DNA of 64,000 nt, from assembly GCF_001425865.1 (NCBI RefSeq), contig NZ_LMDS01000005.1, positions 62,001-126,000 on the forward strand, written 5' to 3'. A program made the position numbers and the translations under genes. This document shows positions 43,442-52,982 of this stretch, piece after piece. The DNA comes from Rhizobacter sp. Root404 (GTDB lineage Bacteria > Pseudomonadota > Gammaproteobacteria > Burkholderiales > Burkholderiaceae_C). Below the pieces are notes generated by a model. That model made no database searches. It was not told the origin of the DNA and worked only from the letters and a program-made list of their open reading frames with translations. Numbering within the stretch: the stretch's first letter is position 1; each line of letters starts with the position of its first letter.

Positions 43442-44310
43442 GCAGCGACGTGGATGCGCGACTCCAACGCGGTCCACACGGGCGTCAGGCGCGCCGGCAG
43501 GGCCGGCAGCTTGCCCAGGTCGATGTGGCTTTCATCGGGGCTGTGGAAATCGCTGCCGCGCGAGGCGAGCAAGCCGTACTCGAGCGCCGTCTCGGTATAG
43601 CGCACCGCGTCGGCGCTGCTGTGGCTGCCGGTCACGACCTCGACGCCGCGCCCGCCATGCGCCTTGAACTCGCTGAACAGCGCGTATTCCTCGTTGGCGC
43701 TGAACTTGTAGCGCGCCGGGTGCGCGATCACCGCGATCCCGCCGGCATCGGTGATCCAGTGCACCGCGTTGCGCAACGTGGCCCAGCGGTGCGGCACGAA
43801 GCCGGGCTTGCCCTCGACGAGGTATTTGCGGAACACCTCGGAGGTGTCGTGGCAAACGTTCGTCTCGACCAGGAAGCGCGCGAAGTGCGTGCGCGAGATC
43901 AGCTCAGGGTTGCCGACGTACTGCAGCGCGCCGTCGTACGCGCCGTGGATGCCGACCTTCGCAAGGCCCTCGGACATCTCCATCGCCCGCTCGCGGCGCC
44001 CGCCCCGCGTGGCGTGCAGCCCGGCGGCGAGGGCGGCGTTGTCGGGATCGAAGCCGAGACCGACGATGTGCACCGTCACGTCGGCGAAGGTGACCGAGAT
44101 CTCGGTGCCGGTGAGGTAGGGCAGGCCCAGCGCGCCGGCGGCGGCGATCGCCCGCTGCTGGCCGCCGATCTCGTCATGGTCGGTCAGCGCCCACAGCTCC
44201 ACGCCATTCGCCTTCGCCCGTGCGGCAAGCGCCTCGGGTTCGAGTGTGCCGTCGGACACGGCGGAATGGCAGTGCAGGTCAGCGTTCATCCAGCTCGGCG
44301 GTTGATCCAC
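43438..44310 (-). CDS. rnm: PHP-domain 3',5'-nucleoside bisphosphate phosphatase / RNase AM type
   Basis: A 290-residue PHP phosphoesterase. Metal ligands: DLHCHSAVSDG (about 11-21), LTDHDEIGG (about 42-50), Glu in TGTEIS, His in AHPARY (near 195) and SDFHSPDES near the C-terminus. It resembles E. coli YciV (Rnm), which cleaves 3',5'-nucleoside bisphosphates and trims RNA 5' ends. The start is either GTG 44310, which lies six bases after TACAAT, or ATG 44289. Followed by DMT and yciO genes with overlap or short gaps. Confidence 0.88.
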   Translation of the reverse strand: MDQPPSWMNADLHCHSAVSDGTLEPEALAARAKANGVELWALTDHDEIGGQQRAIAAAGALGLPYLTGTEISVTFADVTVHIVGLGFDPDNAALAAGLHATRGGRRERAMEMSEGLAKVGIHGAYDGALQYVGNPELISRTHFARFLVETNVCHDTSEVFRKYLVEGKPGFVPHRWATLRNAVHWITDAGGIAVIAHPARYKFSANEEYALFSEFKAHGGRGVEVVTGSHSSADAVRYTETALEYGLLASRGSDFHSPDESHIDLGKLPALPARLTPVWTALESRIHVAA

Positions 44311-44364
44311 CGTTCCATTGTAGGGACGACGCTCGGCCCGCGTGCTCCGCGGGTCTCCCGGCGC

Positions 44365-45474
44365 TCAGCGTTCGACTCGCACGATCCGGCCGTTGGGGCT
44401 GTCGGTCAGCAGGTAGAGCCAGCCATCGGGGCCCTGGCGCACGTCGCGGATGCGTTCGCCGAAGCCTTGCAGCAGGCGCTCCTCGCGCACGACCTTGCGG
44501 CCGTCGAGCTCCAGCCGCACCAGCAGCTGCGCCTTCAGCGCGCCGATGAACGCGCTGCCCTTCCAGCCCGGGTAGCGGTCGCTGGTCAGGAAGGCGAGAC
44601 CGCTGGTCGCGATCGACGGCACCCAATAGGTCAGCGGCTGTTCCATGCCCGCCTTGGCCGTGCCTTCGCCGATCTTCGCGCCGCTGCCGTACTCCGCGCC
44701 GTAGGTGATCACGGGCCAGCCGTAGTTCTTGCCGCGCTCGACGAGGTTGAGCTCGTCGCCGCCTTGCGGCCCGTGCTCGTCGGCCCAGAGTTCGCCGGTC
44801 ACCGGGTGCAGCGCCGCGCCCTGCACGTTGCGGTGGCCGAGGCTCCAGATCTCGGGTCGGGCGCCGGCGCGGCCGACGAACGGGTTGTCGGCCGGGATGC
44901 GGCCGTCGGATTCGATCCGCACGATCTTGCCGTGGTCGGTGTCCAGCGTCTGCGCGTCGTCGCGACGCAGGAAGCGGTCGCCGAGCGTGACGAACAGACG
45001 GCCATCGCGCGCGAACACCAGGCGCGAGCCGAAGTGCGCGCTGCTCGCGAACTTGGGCGCCTGGCGGAAGATCACGCGCACCTCGCGCAGCGCGTTGCCG
45101 TCGAGCCGGCCGCGTGCGACCGCGGTGCTGTTGCCGCGCCCGCCTTCGGGATCGGCCTCGCTGAAGCTCCAGTAGACCAGCGCGTTGTCGGCGAACTTCG
45201 GGTCGAGCACCACGTCGAGCAGGCCGCCCTGGCCGCCGGACTCGACCCTCGGCACGCCCTGTACCGGTTCGCCGACGCGACCGTCGGCCGACACGAGGCG
45301 CATCGTGCCCGCCTTTTCGGTGACCAGCATCCGGCCGTCGGGCAGGAACGCGAGCGACCACGGGTTGCGCAGGCCGCTGGCCACGGTGACCGGCTTCAGC
45401 GCTTGCGCGTGCGCGTGCACCGCGCCGAACGCGAACACCGCGATCGTCAGGAGGAACTTCAGGCGCATCGACAT
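44365..45474 (-). CDS. PQQ-dependent aldose sugar dehydrogenase (soluble glucose-dehydrogenase type)
   Basis: A 369-residue six-bladed beta-propeller with a Sec signal peptide (cleavage after HAHA-Q near residue 24-26). Family blocks: [21 protein letters not shown] at the front, [21 protein letters not shown], the [11 protein letters not shown] and [12 protein letters not shown] segments that hold PQQ and calcium. It should oxidise aldoses in the periplasm and pass electrons to quinones or cytochrome. The ATG shares a base with the upstream lipoprotein stop (TGATG). No PQQ synthesis genes are in the window. Confidence 0.9.
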   Translation of the reverse strand: MSMRLKFLLTIAVFAFGAVHAHAQALKPVTVASGLRNPWSLAFLPDGRMLVTEKAGTMRLVSADGRVGEPVQGVPRVESGGQGGLLDVVLDPKFADNALVYWSFSEADPEGGRGNSTAVARGRLDGNALREVRVIFRQAPKFASSAHFGSRLVFARDGRLFVTLGDRFLRRDDAQTLDTDHGKIVRIESDGRIPADNPFVGRAGARPEIWSLGHRNVQGAALHPVTGELWADEHGPQGGDELNLVERGKNYGWPVITYGAEYGSGAKIGEGTAKAGMEQPLTYWVPSIATSGLAFLTSDRYPGWKGSAFIGALKAQLLVRLELDGRKVVREERLLQGFGERIRDVRQGPDGWLYLLTDSPNGRIVRVER

Positions 45475-47075
45475 CACCTCGCGATCGAGAACAGCACGGC
45501 ATTGTTGACTGCATAGACCGCGCCGTCCGCGCCGACGGCGGTCGGCGTGTACGACTCGGCGATGCCGTTGGTCAGCTGGATGCGCTGCGTGAAGGTGTTC
45601 GTCACCAGGCTCCAGCGGTACAGGTACCCGTCCTCGCTGTTGGCGAGCACCGAGCGGGTGGCCGGGTCGACCGCGGCGGTGTTGATGCACCACTCCTTGA
45701 CCGGTCCGGAGGCTCCGGATTCGAAGGTCGGGCCGGCGATCGTCAGCACCTCGCGCATGATCTGCACGGGCGAGATCGCGTCGAGCTGCGTCGCGGTCGG
45801 GTCGACGATCGCGATGCGGTTCACGCCGTCGCCGGTGCCCGCGCCTTCGTAGTTGTTGTACTTGATCATCAGCAGGTAGCTGGCGGCGCCGGCGTACGAC
45901 GGCACCATCGTCGCCGGCACGATCGACGCGGTGTCGTCCCAGCCGAAGCCGCCGGGCGCGCGCTGGGCCGTCAGTGCGGCGTCGAAGTGCAGCAGCCAGC
46001 CGCGCCCGTTGTGGCTGCCGAAGCTGCTCTCGAGCACGCCATAGAAGACCTCGCCGTCGGGGCCGATCGTCGGCGACGCGGTGCCGTCGTCGCTGATGCG
46101 CGCCGGCGTGCCGGCGCCGGGGTCGACCAGCGCGACCCGCCCCTTCAAAGCGAGCGTCGTGCTGTCGACCGCCAGCAGGTAGCCCGACTGCACGACGCCG
46201 GCCGCCACCGCCCGGTTCACCGCGAAGTAGAGGGTCGCGAGATCGGGCGAGACCGCAGGCGCGCAATTGGTCGCGACCTTCGCGATCTGTGCGTCCCCGG
46301 CCAGCGTGGCCGCCGCGGCCCAGCTGCCGACGCCCGCGGCGGTGATCCGCGCGATGCCGCTGACCAGCCCGGCCGGGTTCGCGCCGGTGACGATGAAGCC
46401 GAAGTACACCGTGCCGGCCGCGTCGACCGTCAGCGGCGTGTTGATGAAGACGGTGCTGTCGAACGCGGCGGGGTTCGCGGCATACGCGGCGGCGCCGTAG
46501 AACACCGCGGTCGTGAGCGCGCCGGTCGCGGCATCGGCATCCTCGCGCACGAACAGCTTGCCGCCGGCGCCGGGCGCGTACAGGCGGTTCGCGGTGCTGA
46601 GCGCGAGGTTGTAGCTCGGCACCCAGTTGTGCGCGGGCAGCACGTAGTCGCTGGTGCCGGACCAGATCAGCCCGCCGTTCGCGCCCGAGCGCGCCTCGAA
46701 GCGGAAGCCGCCGGCCGCGCCGGTCTTGACCGGCACGATCACGGTGTTCATCGCGGTGATGACCGGCGAGCCGTAGTGGATCAGCAGCGCGCCGCTCGGC
46801 TGGTATTGCGGCGCGGTGTCCATCGGTGTGGTCCATGCGATGCGGTTCAGGTCCTGCGTCGCGATCGCCGCGAGCGCGCTGTGCTGCGCATCGCGGCCGA
46901 AGCCCCACCACGCCGGGCCGGCCACGCCCGGCGCCGGCACCGGAGCAGGGCCGCCCGCATCGCCGCCGCCACCGCACGCGGCGAGGCCGACGCTGGCCAT
47001 CAGCGGCGTCAACGAGAGCACGCGCAGCGCGCGGCGGCGCGCCGGGTTCGGCGGTGGGGGCGTGGTGTCATCCAT
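45474..47075 (-). CDS. Predicted lipoprotein with PQQ-like beta-propeller
   Basis: A 533-residue exported protein. The start [22 protein letters not shown] has a twin-Arg-like RRR before a hydrophobic run ending in LAACGGGG, so Tat or Sec export with lipidation at Cys near residue 34 is likely. The rest has propeller-like repeats ([32 protein letters not shown]). The sequence starts [13 protein letters not shown], a usual opening of PQQ-like propellers. No catalytic ligands for PQQ are clear. Coupled to the sugar dehydrogenase by TGATG. It could be a partner or scaffold. The start is ATG at 47075 with GAGG upstream. Confidence 0.75.
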   Translation of the reverse strand: MDDTTPPPPNPARRRALRVLSLTPLMASVGLAACGGGGDAGGPAPVPAPGVAGPAWWGFGRDAQHSALAAIATQDLNRIAWTTPMDTAPQYQPSGALLIHYGSPVITAMNTVIVPVKTGAAGGFRFEARSGANGGLIWSGTSDYVLPAHNWVPSYNLALSTANRLYAPGAGGKLFVREDADAATGALTTAVFYGAAAYAANPAAFDSTVFINTPLTVDAAGTVYFGFIVTGANPAGLVSGIARITAAGVGSWAAAATLAGDAQIAKVATNCAPAVSPDLATLYFAVNRAVAAGVVQSGYLLAVDSTTLALKGRVALVDPGAGTPARISDDGTASPTIGPDGEVFYGVLESSFGSHNGRGWLLHFDAALTAQRAPGGFGWDDTASIVPATMVPSYAGAASYLLMIKYNNYEGAGTGDGVNRIAIVDPTATQLDAISPVQIMREVLTIAGPTFESGASGPVKEWCINTAAVDPATRSVLANSEDGYLYRWSLVTNTFTQRIQLTNGIAESYTPTAVGADGAVYAVNNAVLFSIAR

Positions 47076-47162
47076 GGGAGCCTCGTGCCGGTCGGGCGAC
47101 CGGCTCATGCTGCACTGCGCCGCAGCGGCTGGCAAGGCGTGCCAGCCGCGATCCAGGGCCTT

Positions 47163-48944
47163 TCAGGCGATCGCCTCGACGATCATCTGCACGCGCTCGC
47201 GGCCGTTGTACTCGTCGACGCCGAGGCGGTAGGCGAGCCGCACCGTCGCCGCCACCGGTTCGCTGTGGCCGAACCAGATCGCGTCGCGCAGCGGCGCGCC
47301 GCGGCCCTCGCCGGCCAGGCGCAGCGCGAGCTTCAGGTGCTTCTCGCCGACCAGCCGCTGCGACACGATCTCGACCTCGTCGACGAACACCGGCGCCTCG
47401 AATGCCTGGCCCCAGACCTGCGCCTCGATCTCGCGCACGGTCGGCGCGTTGAAATGTTCGATGCCGAGCGGGCCGTCGCTCAGCAGCGTGCGCGACAGGG
47501 TCGCCGCGTCCAGCCACTCGCTCGCGATGCGCCGGAACGCGGCGTCGAAGGTCTCGAACTGCGCATGATCCAGCGTGCAGCCGGCCGCCATCGCGTGGCC
47601 GCCGAAGCGCACCAGCACGTCGGGGTGGCGCTTGCTGACGAGATCGAGCGCGTCGCGCAGATGGAAGCCGGGGATCGAGCGGCCAGAGCCCTTCAACAGG
47701 CCGTCCTGGCCGCGCGCGAACACGAAGGTCGGGCGGTGCACGCGGTCCTTCAGGCGCGATGCGACGATGCCGACCACGCCTTCATGGAAGCCCTCGTCGA
47801 AGATCGCGAGCGCCGCCGGCGTGCCGGCGGCGTCGGCCTGCACGAGTTGCGCCAGCAGCGCCTCGGCCTGCTCGCGCATGCCGCCTTCGAGGTCGCGCCG
47901 CTCGCGGTTGATCGCGTCGAGCTGCGCGGCGAGCGCGGCGGCCCGCGCCGGGTCGTCGGTGACGAGGCATTCGATGCCGAGCGTCATGTCCGACAGTCGC
48001 CCCGCGGCGTTGATGCGCGGCCCGAGCGCGAAGCCGAAGTCGAATCCGCTGGCGCGCCGCGGGTCGCGCGCCGCGGCGCGGAACAGCGCCGCGACGCCCG
48101 GCTGCATCTGGCCGTTGCGGATGCGGCGCAGGCCCTGCGCGACGAGGCGGCGGTTGTTCGCGTCCAGCCGCACGACGTCGGCCACCGTGCCGAGCGCGAC
48201 CAGGTCGAGCAGGGTGTCGAGCCGCGGTTGCGCCGGCGTACCGTCGCCGGCCTGTCCACCTGCGGCCGTGAACGCGCCGCGCTGGCGCAGTTCGGCGCGC
48301 AGCGCGAGCAGCACGTAGAACATCACGCCGACGCCCGCCAGGTTCTTGCTCGCGAAGCCGCAACCCGGCTGGTTCGGGTTGACGATCACGTTCGCGTCGG
48401 GCAGCACGACCTCGTCGTCGAGGAGCGCGGGCAGGTGGTGGTCGGTGACGAGCACGTCGATGCCGAGTGCACGCGCGTGGGCCACGCCCTGCAGGCTCGC
48501 GATGCCGTTGTCGACCGTCACCAGCAGGTCGGGCCGCTGCGCCTGCGCCAGATCGACGATCGCCGGCGTCAGCCCGTAGCCGTGCACCGCGCGGTCGGGG
48601 ACGACGTAGTGCAGCGTGCCCTCGGCGGCGCCGAGCAGCCGCAGGCCGCGGATCGCCACCGCGCAGGCGGTCGCGCCGTCGCAGTCGTAGTCGGCGACCA
48701 CGCAGATGCGGCGCTGCTGCGCGAGTGCATCGGCGAGCAGCGTCGCGGCGGCCTGCACGCCGCGCAGCGCCGCGGGCGGCAGCAGTCGCGCCAGGCCGTC
48801 GTCGAGTTCGTCGGCCGCGCGCACGCCGCGGCCCGCGTACAGGCGCGCGAGCAGCGGCGGCACGCCGGCCTGTTCGAGCGCCCAGACCGCGCGCGGCGGA
48901 GCGTCGCGCAGGCGGATCGTCGGCGACACCGGGGCGCTGCTCAC
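47163..48944 (-). CDS. recJ: Single-stranded-DNA exonuclease RecJ
   Basis: A 593-residue 5'-3' exonuclease of the DHH family that acts in recombination and mismatch repair. DHH-domain motifs: ADYDCDGATA (about 80), VTVDNG, VTDHHLP (about 145), LGTVADVV (about 235), then GFALGPRINAAGRLSDM, and DHHA1 block FGGHAMAAGCTL (about 460). Overlaps the upstream RpfE-like gene stop with a GTG start at 48944 (GTGA). Length fits E. coli (577). Confidence 0.95.
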   Translation of the reverse strand: MSSAPVSPTIRLRDAPPRAVWALEQAGVPPLLARLYAGRGVRAADELDDGLARLLPPAALRGVQAAATLLADALAQQRRICVVADYDCDGATACAVAIRGLRLLGAAEGTLHYVVPDRAVHGYGLTPAIVDLAQAQRPDLLVTVDNGIASLQGVAHARALGIDVLVTDHHLPALLDDEVVLPDANVIVNPNQPGCGFASKNLAGVGVMFYVLLALRAELRQRGAFTAAGGQAGDGTPAQPRLDTLLDLVALGTVADVVRLDANNRRLVAQGLRRIRNGQMQPGVAALFRAAARDPRRASGFDFGFALGPRINAAGRLSDMTLGIECLVTDDPARAAALAAQLDAINRERRDLEGGMREQAEALLAQLVQADAAGTPAALAIFDEGFHEGVVGIVASRLKDRVHRPTFVFARGQDGLLKGSGRSIPGFHLRDALDLVSKRHPDVLVRFGGHAMAAGCTLDHAQFETFDAAFRRIASEWLDAATLSRTLLSDGPLGIEHFNAPTVREIEAQVWGQAFEAPVFVDEVEIVSQRLVGEKHLKLALRLAGEGRGAPLRDAIWFGHSEPVAATVRLAYRLGVDEYNGRERVQMIVEAIA

Positions 48945-49882
48945 AGCGCCTCCAGCACGGCGTGCGCTTCCACGCGGTCGAAGCGCGCGCGCAGCGCCTG
49001 CCAGGCCGAGCGCGGCGCGGCCGCGAAGCGATGCGCGTTGCGCTCGCCGCAGAGCGTCAGCGTGACCGGGAGCGCGTCGCGCGCAGTGACGAGCAGCTGG
49101 GCCAGCGGTCCCGCATCGAGTGCGCGCCAGGCCTCGGCCCACGCGACCCAGTCCTCGGCGAGCAGCGGCGCGCGCAGGCGATCGTCGACCGTGGGGGCGT
49201 CGGCCGCGTCGGCCTGAGGCCGGCCACAGCCGCTGAGCCAGAACGAGTTCAGCGTCGGCACGCCACGCTGTTCGCGCGCGTCGTTCAACGCATGCGGGTA
49301 CAGCAGCAGCTGCAGCTCGCTCTGCAGTCGCCGCACCAGGTTCAACGGCGCAGCGCGGGCCGCGTCGCCGCGCAGCCAGAGCTCGACGTTGCGGCCGATC
49401 GCGCGGTCGAGCGAGGCGGTGTGCAGATCGGCGAAGCTGTCGTGCGCCGCGTACCAGCGCGTCGCGCCGCCCCACTCGACGCGGAAGCCTTCGCTCTCGA
49501 ACAGGCCGCGGACCGCCTCGAACGCGGCGCGCGACTCGGCCTCGTCGAGCAACAGCGCCGCCGGGTCGAGCAGCGTGATGTGGTCGCGTCCGACCAGCCA
49601 GTGACACGGCGTGACGAATGCCCAGGCCGCGTCGCCGACCGCAAGCCCATCGCGTGCCGCGGCCTGTGCCGCGAACGGATACAGGCCGTCCTCCCCACGC
49701 CAGCCGTGCGCGGCGGCGAGCGCACGTTCGTGCGGCGGCGACATGGAATACGCGTCGCCATCGTCGCGCTGCGCGAGGGTCAGGCGGCCGAGCAGCTGCG
49801 TCAGGTTCGGCAGCGCAAGGTCGCGCAGCACGTGCGCGGCGGCTTCGGACTCGCCCGACGCGAAGGGGATCAACAGGTGCAT
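48941..49882 (-). CDS. RpfE-like conserved protein
   Basis: A 313-residue cytoplasmic protein starting MHLLIPFASGESEAAA. It resembles the Xanthomonas RpfE / alkaline-phosphatase-like phosphoglycerate mutase-related family beside recJ in betaproteobacteria (SMSPPHERALAAAHGW, LTLLDPAALLLDEAESRAAFEA, LNSFWLSGCGRP). No metal-binding set typical of active mutases is evident, so function is unknown. It precedes recJ by a four-base overlap and diverges from lolC. Confidence 0.7.
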   Translation of the reverse strand: MHLLIPFASGESEAAAHVLRDLALPNLTQLLGRLTLAQRDDGDAYSMSPPHERALAAAHGWRGEDGLYPFAAQAAARDGLAVGDAAWAFVTPCHWLVGRDHITLLDPAALLLDEAESRAAFEAVRGLFESEGFRVEWGGATRWYAAHDSFADLHTASLDRAIGRNVELWLRGDAARAAPLNLVRRLQSELQLLLYPHALNDAREQRGVPTLNSFWLSGCGRPQADAADAPTVDDRLRAPLLAEDWVAWAEAWRALDAGPLAQLLVTARDALPVTLTLCGERNAHRFAAAPRSAWQALRARFDRVEAHAVLEAL

Positions 49883-49927
49883 CGCGTGATTATCCGGGCG
49901 CGGGGGCTCCTGTAGCATCGCCTCCCC

Positions 49928-51191
49928 ATGAACTGGCCCTACGAACTGCAGATCGGCTGGCGCTATACCCGCGCCGGCCGCGCCGGGCGCCGCAACGCAT
50001 TCATCTCCTTCATCTCGGGCGTGTCGATGCTCGGCATCGGGCTCGGCGTGGCCGCGCTGATCATCGTGCTGTCGGTGATGAACGGCTTCCGCCAGGAGGT
50101 GCAGGACCGCATGCTGGCGGTGATCCCGCACGTCGAGGTGCTGAGTGCCGACGGCAACGCGCTCGCCGACTGGCAGGCCACCGCGGCGCAGATTCGCGCG
50201 GTGCCCGAGGTCGGCGCCGAGGTCGTCGGCGCGGCACCCTACATCGCCGCGCAGACGCTGATGGTCAACGGCAGCGACAACATCCGCGGCGTGATCGTGC
50301 GCGGCATCTCGCCGGCCGACGAGGCGACCGTGACCGACATCGCCGCGCAGCTGAAGGACACGGTGCTCAAGCGCCTCGTGCCCGGCGAATGGGACGTCGT
50401 CCTCGGCATCGACCTGGCGCGTTCGCTCGGAGTGCGCGAGGGCGACAAGGTGACGGTGGTGCTGCCCGAGCCGCAGTTCACGCCGGCGGGCTCGATCCCG
50501 CGCACCAAGCGGCTGAACGTGGTCGGCGTGTTCAATGCCGGCCACTACGAGTACGACAGCACGCTCGCGATGGTGCAGCTGGACGACGCGGCCAAACTAT
50601 TCCGCACCGGCGGGCCGACCGGTGTGCAGCTGCGGCTGAAGAACCAGAACGACGCGCGTCGCGTCGGTGCCGCGCTGCAGGCGGCGCTCGGGCCGCAATT
50701 CGCGGTGCGCGACTGGACCCGCACCAACAACAACTGGTTCCAGGCGGTCGAGCTCGAGAAGCGGCTGATGTTCATCATCCTGACCCTGATCGTGGCGGTG
50801 GCGGCGTTCAACCTGGTCTCGACGCTGGTGATGACGGTGACCGACAAGCAGTCCGACATCGCGATCCTGCGCACGCTGGGCGCGACGCCGCGCTCGGTGA
50901 TGGGCATCTTCATGGTGCAGGGCGCGCTGTCGGGCGTGATCGGCACCTTCGCCGGCGTGCTGTTCGGGCTGCTGGTCGCGTTCAACGTCGGCTGGCTGGT
51001 CGCGGGGCTCGAGCGCCTGTTCCACGTCGCGTTCCTGCCGTCCAGCGTCTACCTGATCAGCCGCATGCCGAGCGACCCGCAGGCCGGCGACATCGTGCCG
51101 ATCGTCGTGATCTCGCTGCTGCTGTCGTTCGTCGCGACGCTGTACCCGAGCTGGCGCGCCAGCCGCGTGCAACCTGCCGAAGCACTTCGCT

Positions 51192-51199
<8 letters not shown>
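49928..51199 (+). CDS. lolC: Lipoprotein-releasing system permease (LolC/LolE)
   Basis: A 423-residue inner-membrane subunit of the Lol ABC exporter, which releases outer-membrane lipoproteins to LolA. It has one TM near 25-50, a large periplasmic domain (about 55-270) and three TMs at the end ([26 protein letters not shown] marks the first of these). Family start [12 protein letters not shown] is present. A single permease plus LolD suggests a homodimeric LolCE system as in many non-enteric proteobacteria, called LolF in some. TAGCAT (49913-49918) may be the -10. Confidence 0.93.
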
Positions 51200-51883
<684 letters not shown>

Positions 51884-51890
<7 letters not shown>

Positions 51891-51909
51891 TCCGCGCGTC
51901 GGTCAGCCG
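51884..51909. terminator. Hairpin shared by lolD and diguanylate cyclase stops
   Basis: CGGCTGA and TCAGCCG (7 bp) flank a 12-base loop. The lolD TGA is in the left arm and the cyclase TGA (minus) in the right. No T tract. Confidence 0.4.
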
Positions 51910-52925
51910 CAGCTGACCCGATCGCGCCCGCCGTGCTTCGACTGGTACAGCGCGCCGTCCGCGCGAGCGATCAGCGCCTGCGCATCGTCGCCGGGCTGCA
52001 GCGCCGCGACGCCGCCGGAGATCGTCACGGTGAACAGCACTTCCTGGGTGCTGCGGTTGCGGATGCGCATCGCCTTGGCGCGCTCGCGCACCTGCTCGGC
52101 CAGGCGGGTCGCGTCGGCAAGGGTGCTGTGCGGCAGCACGATCGCGAATTCCTCGCCGCCGTAGCGGGCGGCCACCGCGTCGCCCGGGTCGGGCAGGCTG
52201 ACGCGCAGGATCTCGCCGAGGCCGCGGATCACCCGGTCGCCCATCACGTGGCCGTGGGCGTCGTTGACCTTCTTGAAGTGGTCGATGTCGAACATCACCA
52301 GGCAGTGCGACTGCCCTTCGGCCGGCGACGCCGCGAGCAGGGCGGCCATCTTCTCGTCGAACCCCTTGCGGTTCAGGATGCCGGTCAGCGGGTCCAGCAG
52401 GGCCTCGCCGCGGGCACGGTCGAGGTCGGTGCGCAGCCGCGCGATCTCGCTCTGGCTCGCGCTGACCTGCTGCTGGAGCGCGTCGGCCGAACTCTTCATC
52501 TGGGCCGTGCCCTCGAGCGCCTGATCGACCTGGGGCGTCAGCGCCGCCACGTCGTTGGCGCGCAAGGCGGCCGACAGGCCGTCGAGCTGCGCCCCGAACA
52601 GGCCCGCGCGCGTGCCGGTCTGGGAGGCGCTGGTGACGATGCCGGTCATCACGCGCTGCAGGTCGACGCCGATGCGCTGCACGGCCGCGGCATCGGGCGG
52701 CGCGATGTGGTCCTGGAACAGGCGCGCCACGGTGTCGTCGCCGAGCGCTGCGCCGCTGTTCAGCAGTGCATCGACCGCCGCCTGCAGCGGCGGGTTGATG
52801 CCGGCGGCGTACTCGTACCACAGCGTGAAGGTGGTCGGATTGAAAGCTGCTTCATGCCGGCCCATGTGGCCGAGCGCAACGCGCAACAGCTCGGCGCTGC
52901 GGTCCTTGGGTTCGGTATAGCGCAT
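51903..52925 (-). CDS. Diguanylate cyclase (GGDEF)
   Basis: A 340-residue soluble protein with an N-terminal helical region (about 1-175, coiled coil near 140-175) and a C-terminal GGDEF domain. The active loop is RYGGEEF, preceded by DPLTGILNRKGF and MFDIDHFKKVNDAHGH. It should make cyclic-di-GMP. No Arg-x-x-Asp I-site is seen upstream of the loop (PDPGD instead), so product inhibition is unlikely. The start is ATG 52925; an ATG at 52970 would add 15 residues. Convergent with lolD. The N-terminal segment is not recognised. Confidence 0.92.
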   Translation of the reverse strand: MRYTEPKDRSAELLRVALGHMGRHEAAFNPTTFTLWYEYAAGINPPLQAAVDALLNSGAALGDDTVARLFQDHIAPPDAAAVQRIGVDLQRVMTGIVTSASQTGTRAGLFGAQLDGLSAALRANDVAALTPQVDQALEGTAQMKSSADALQQQVSASQSEIARLRTDLDRARGEALLDPLTGILNRKGFDEKMAALLAASPAEGQSHCLVMFDIDHFKKVNDAHGHVMGDRVIRGLGEILRVSLPDPGDAVAARYGGEEFAIVLPHSTLADATRLAEQVRERAKAMRIRNRSTQEVLFTVTISGGVAALQPGDDAQALIARADGALYQSKHGGRDRVSCG

Positions 52926-52982
52926 AGGTACGGACGCCCCTGACAACTTCGCAACGGTGACGCGCCGCATGAGCGGCGCCGG

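Noticed and set aside
45987..49217. 1076-codon open frame antisense to the propeller lipoprotein, recJ and the RpfE-like gene
   Set aside because: Low-complexity Arg/Ala/His translation spanning three well-supported genes; a shadow of GC-rich codons.
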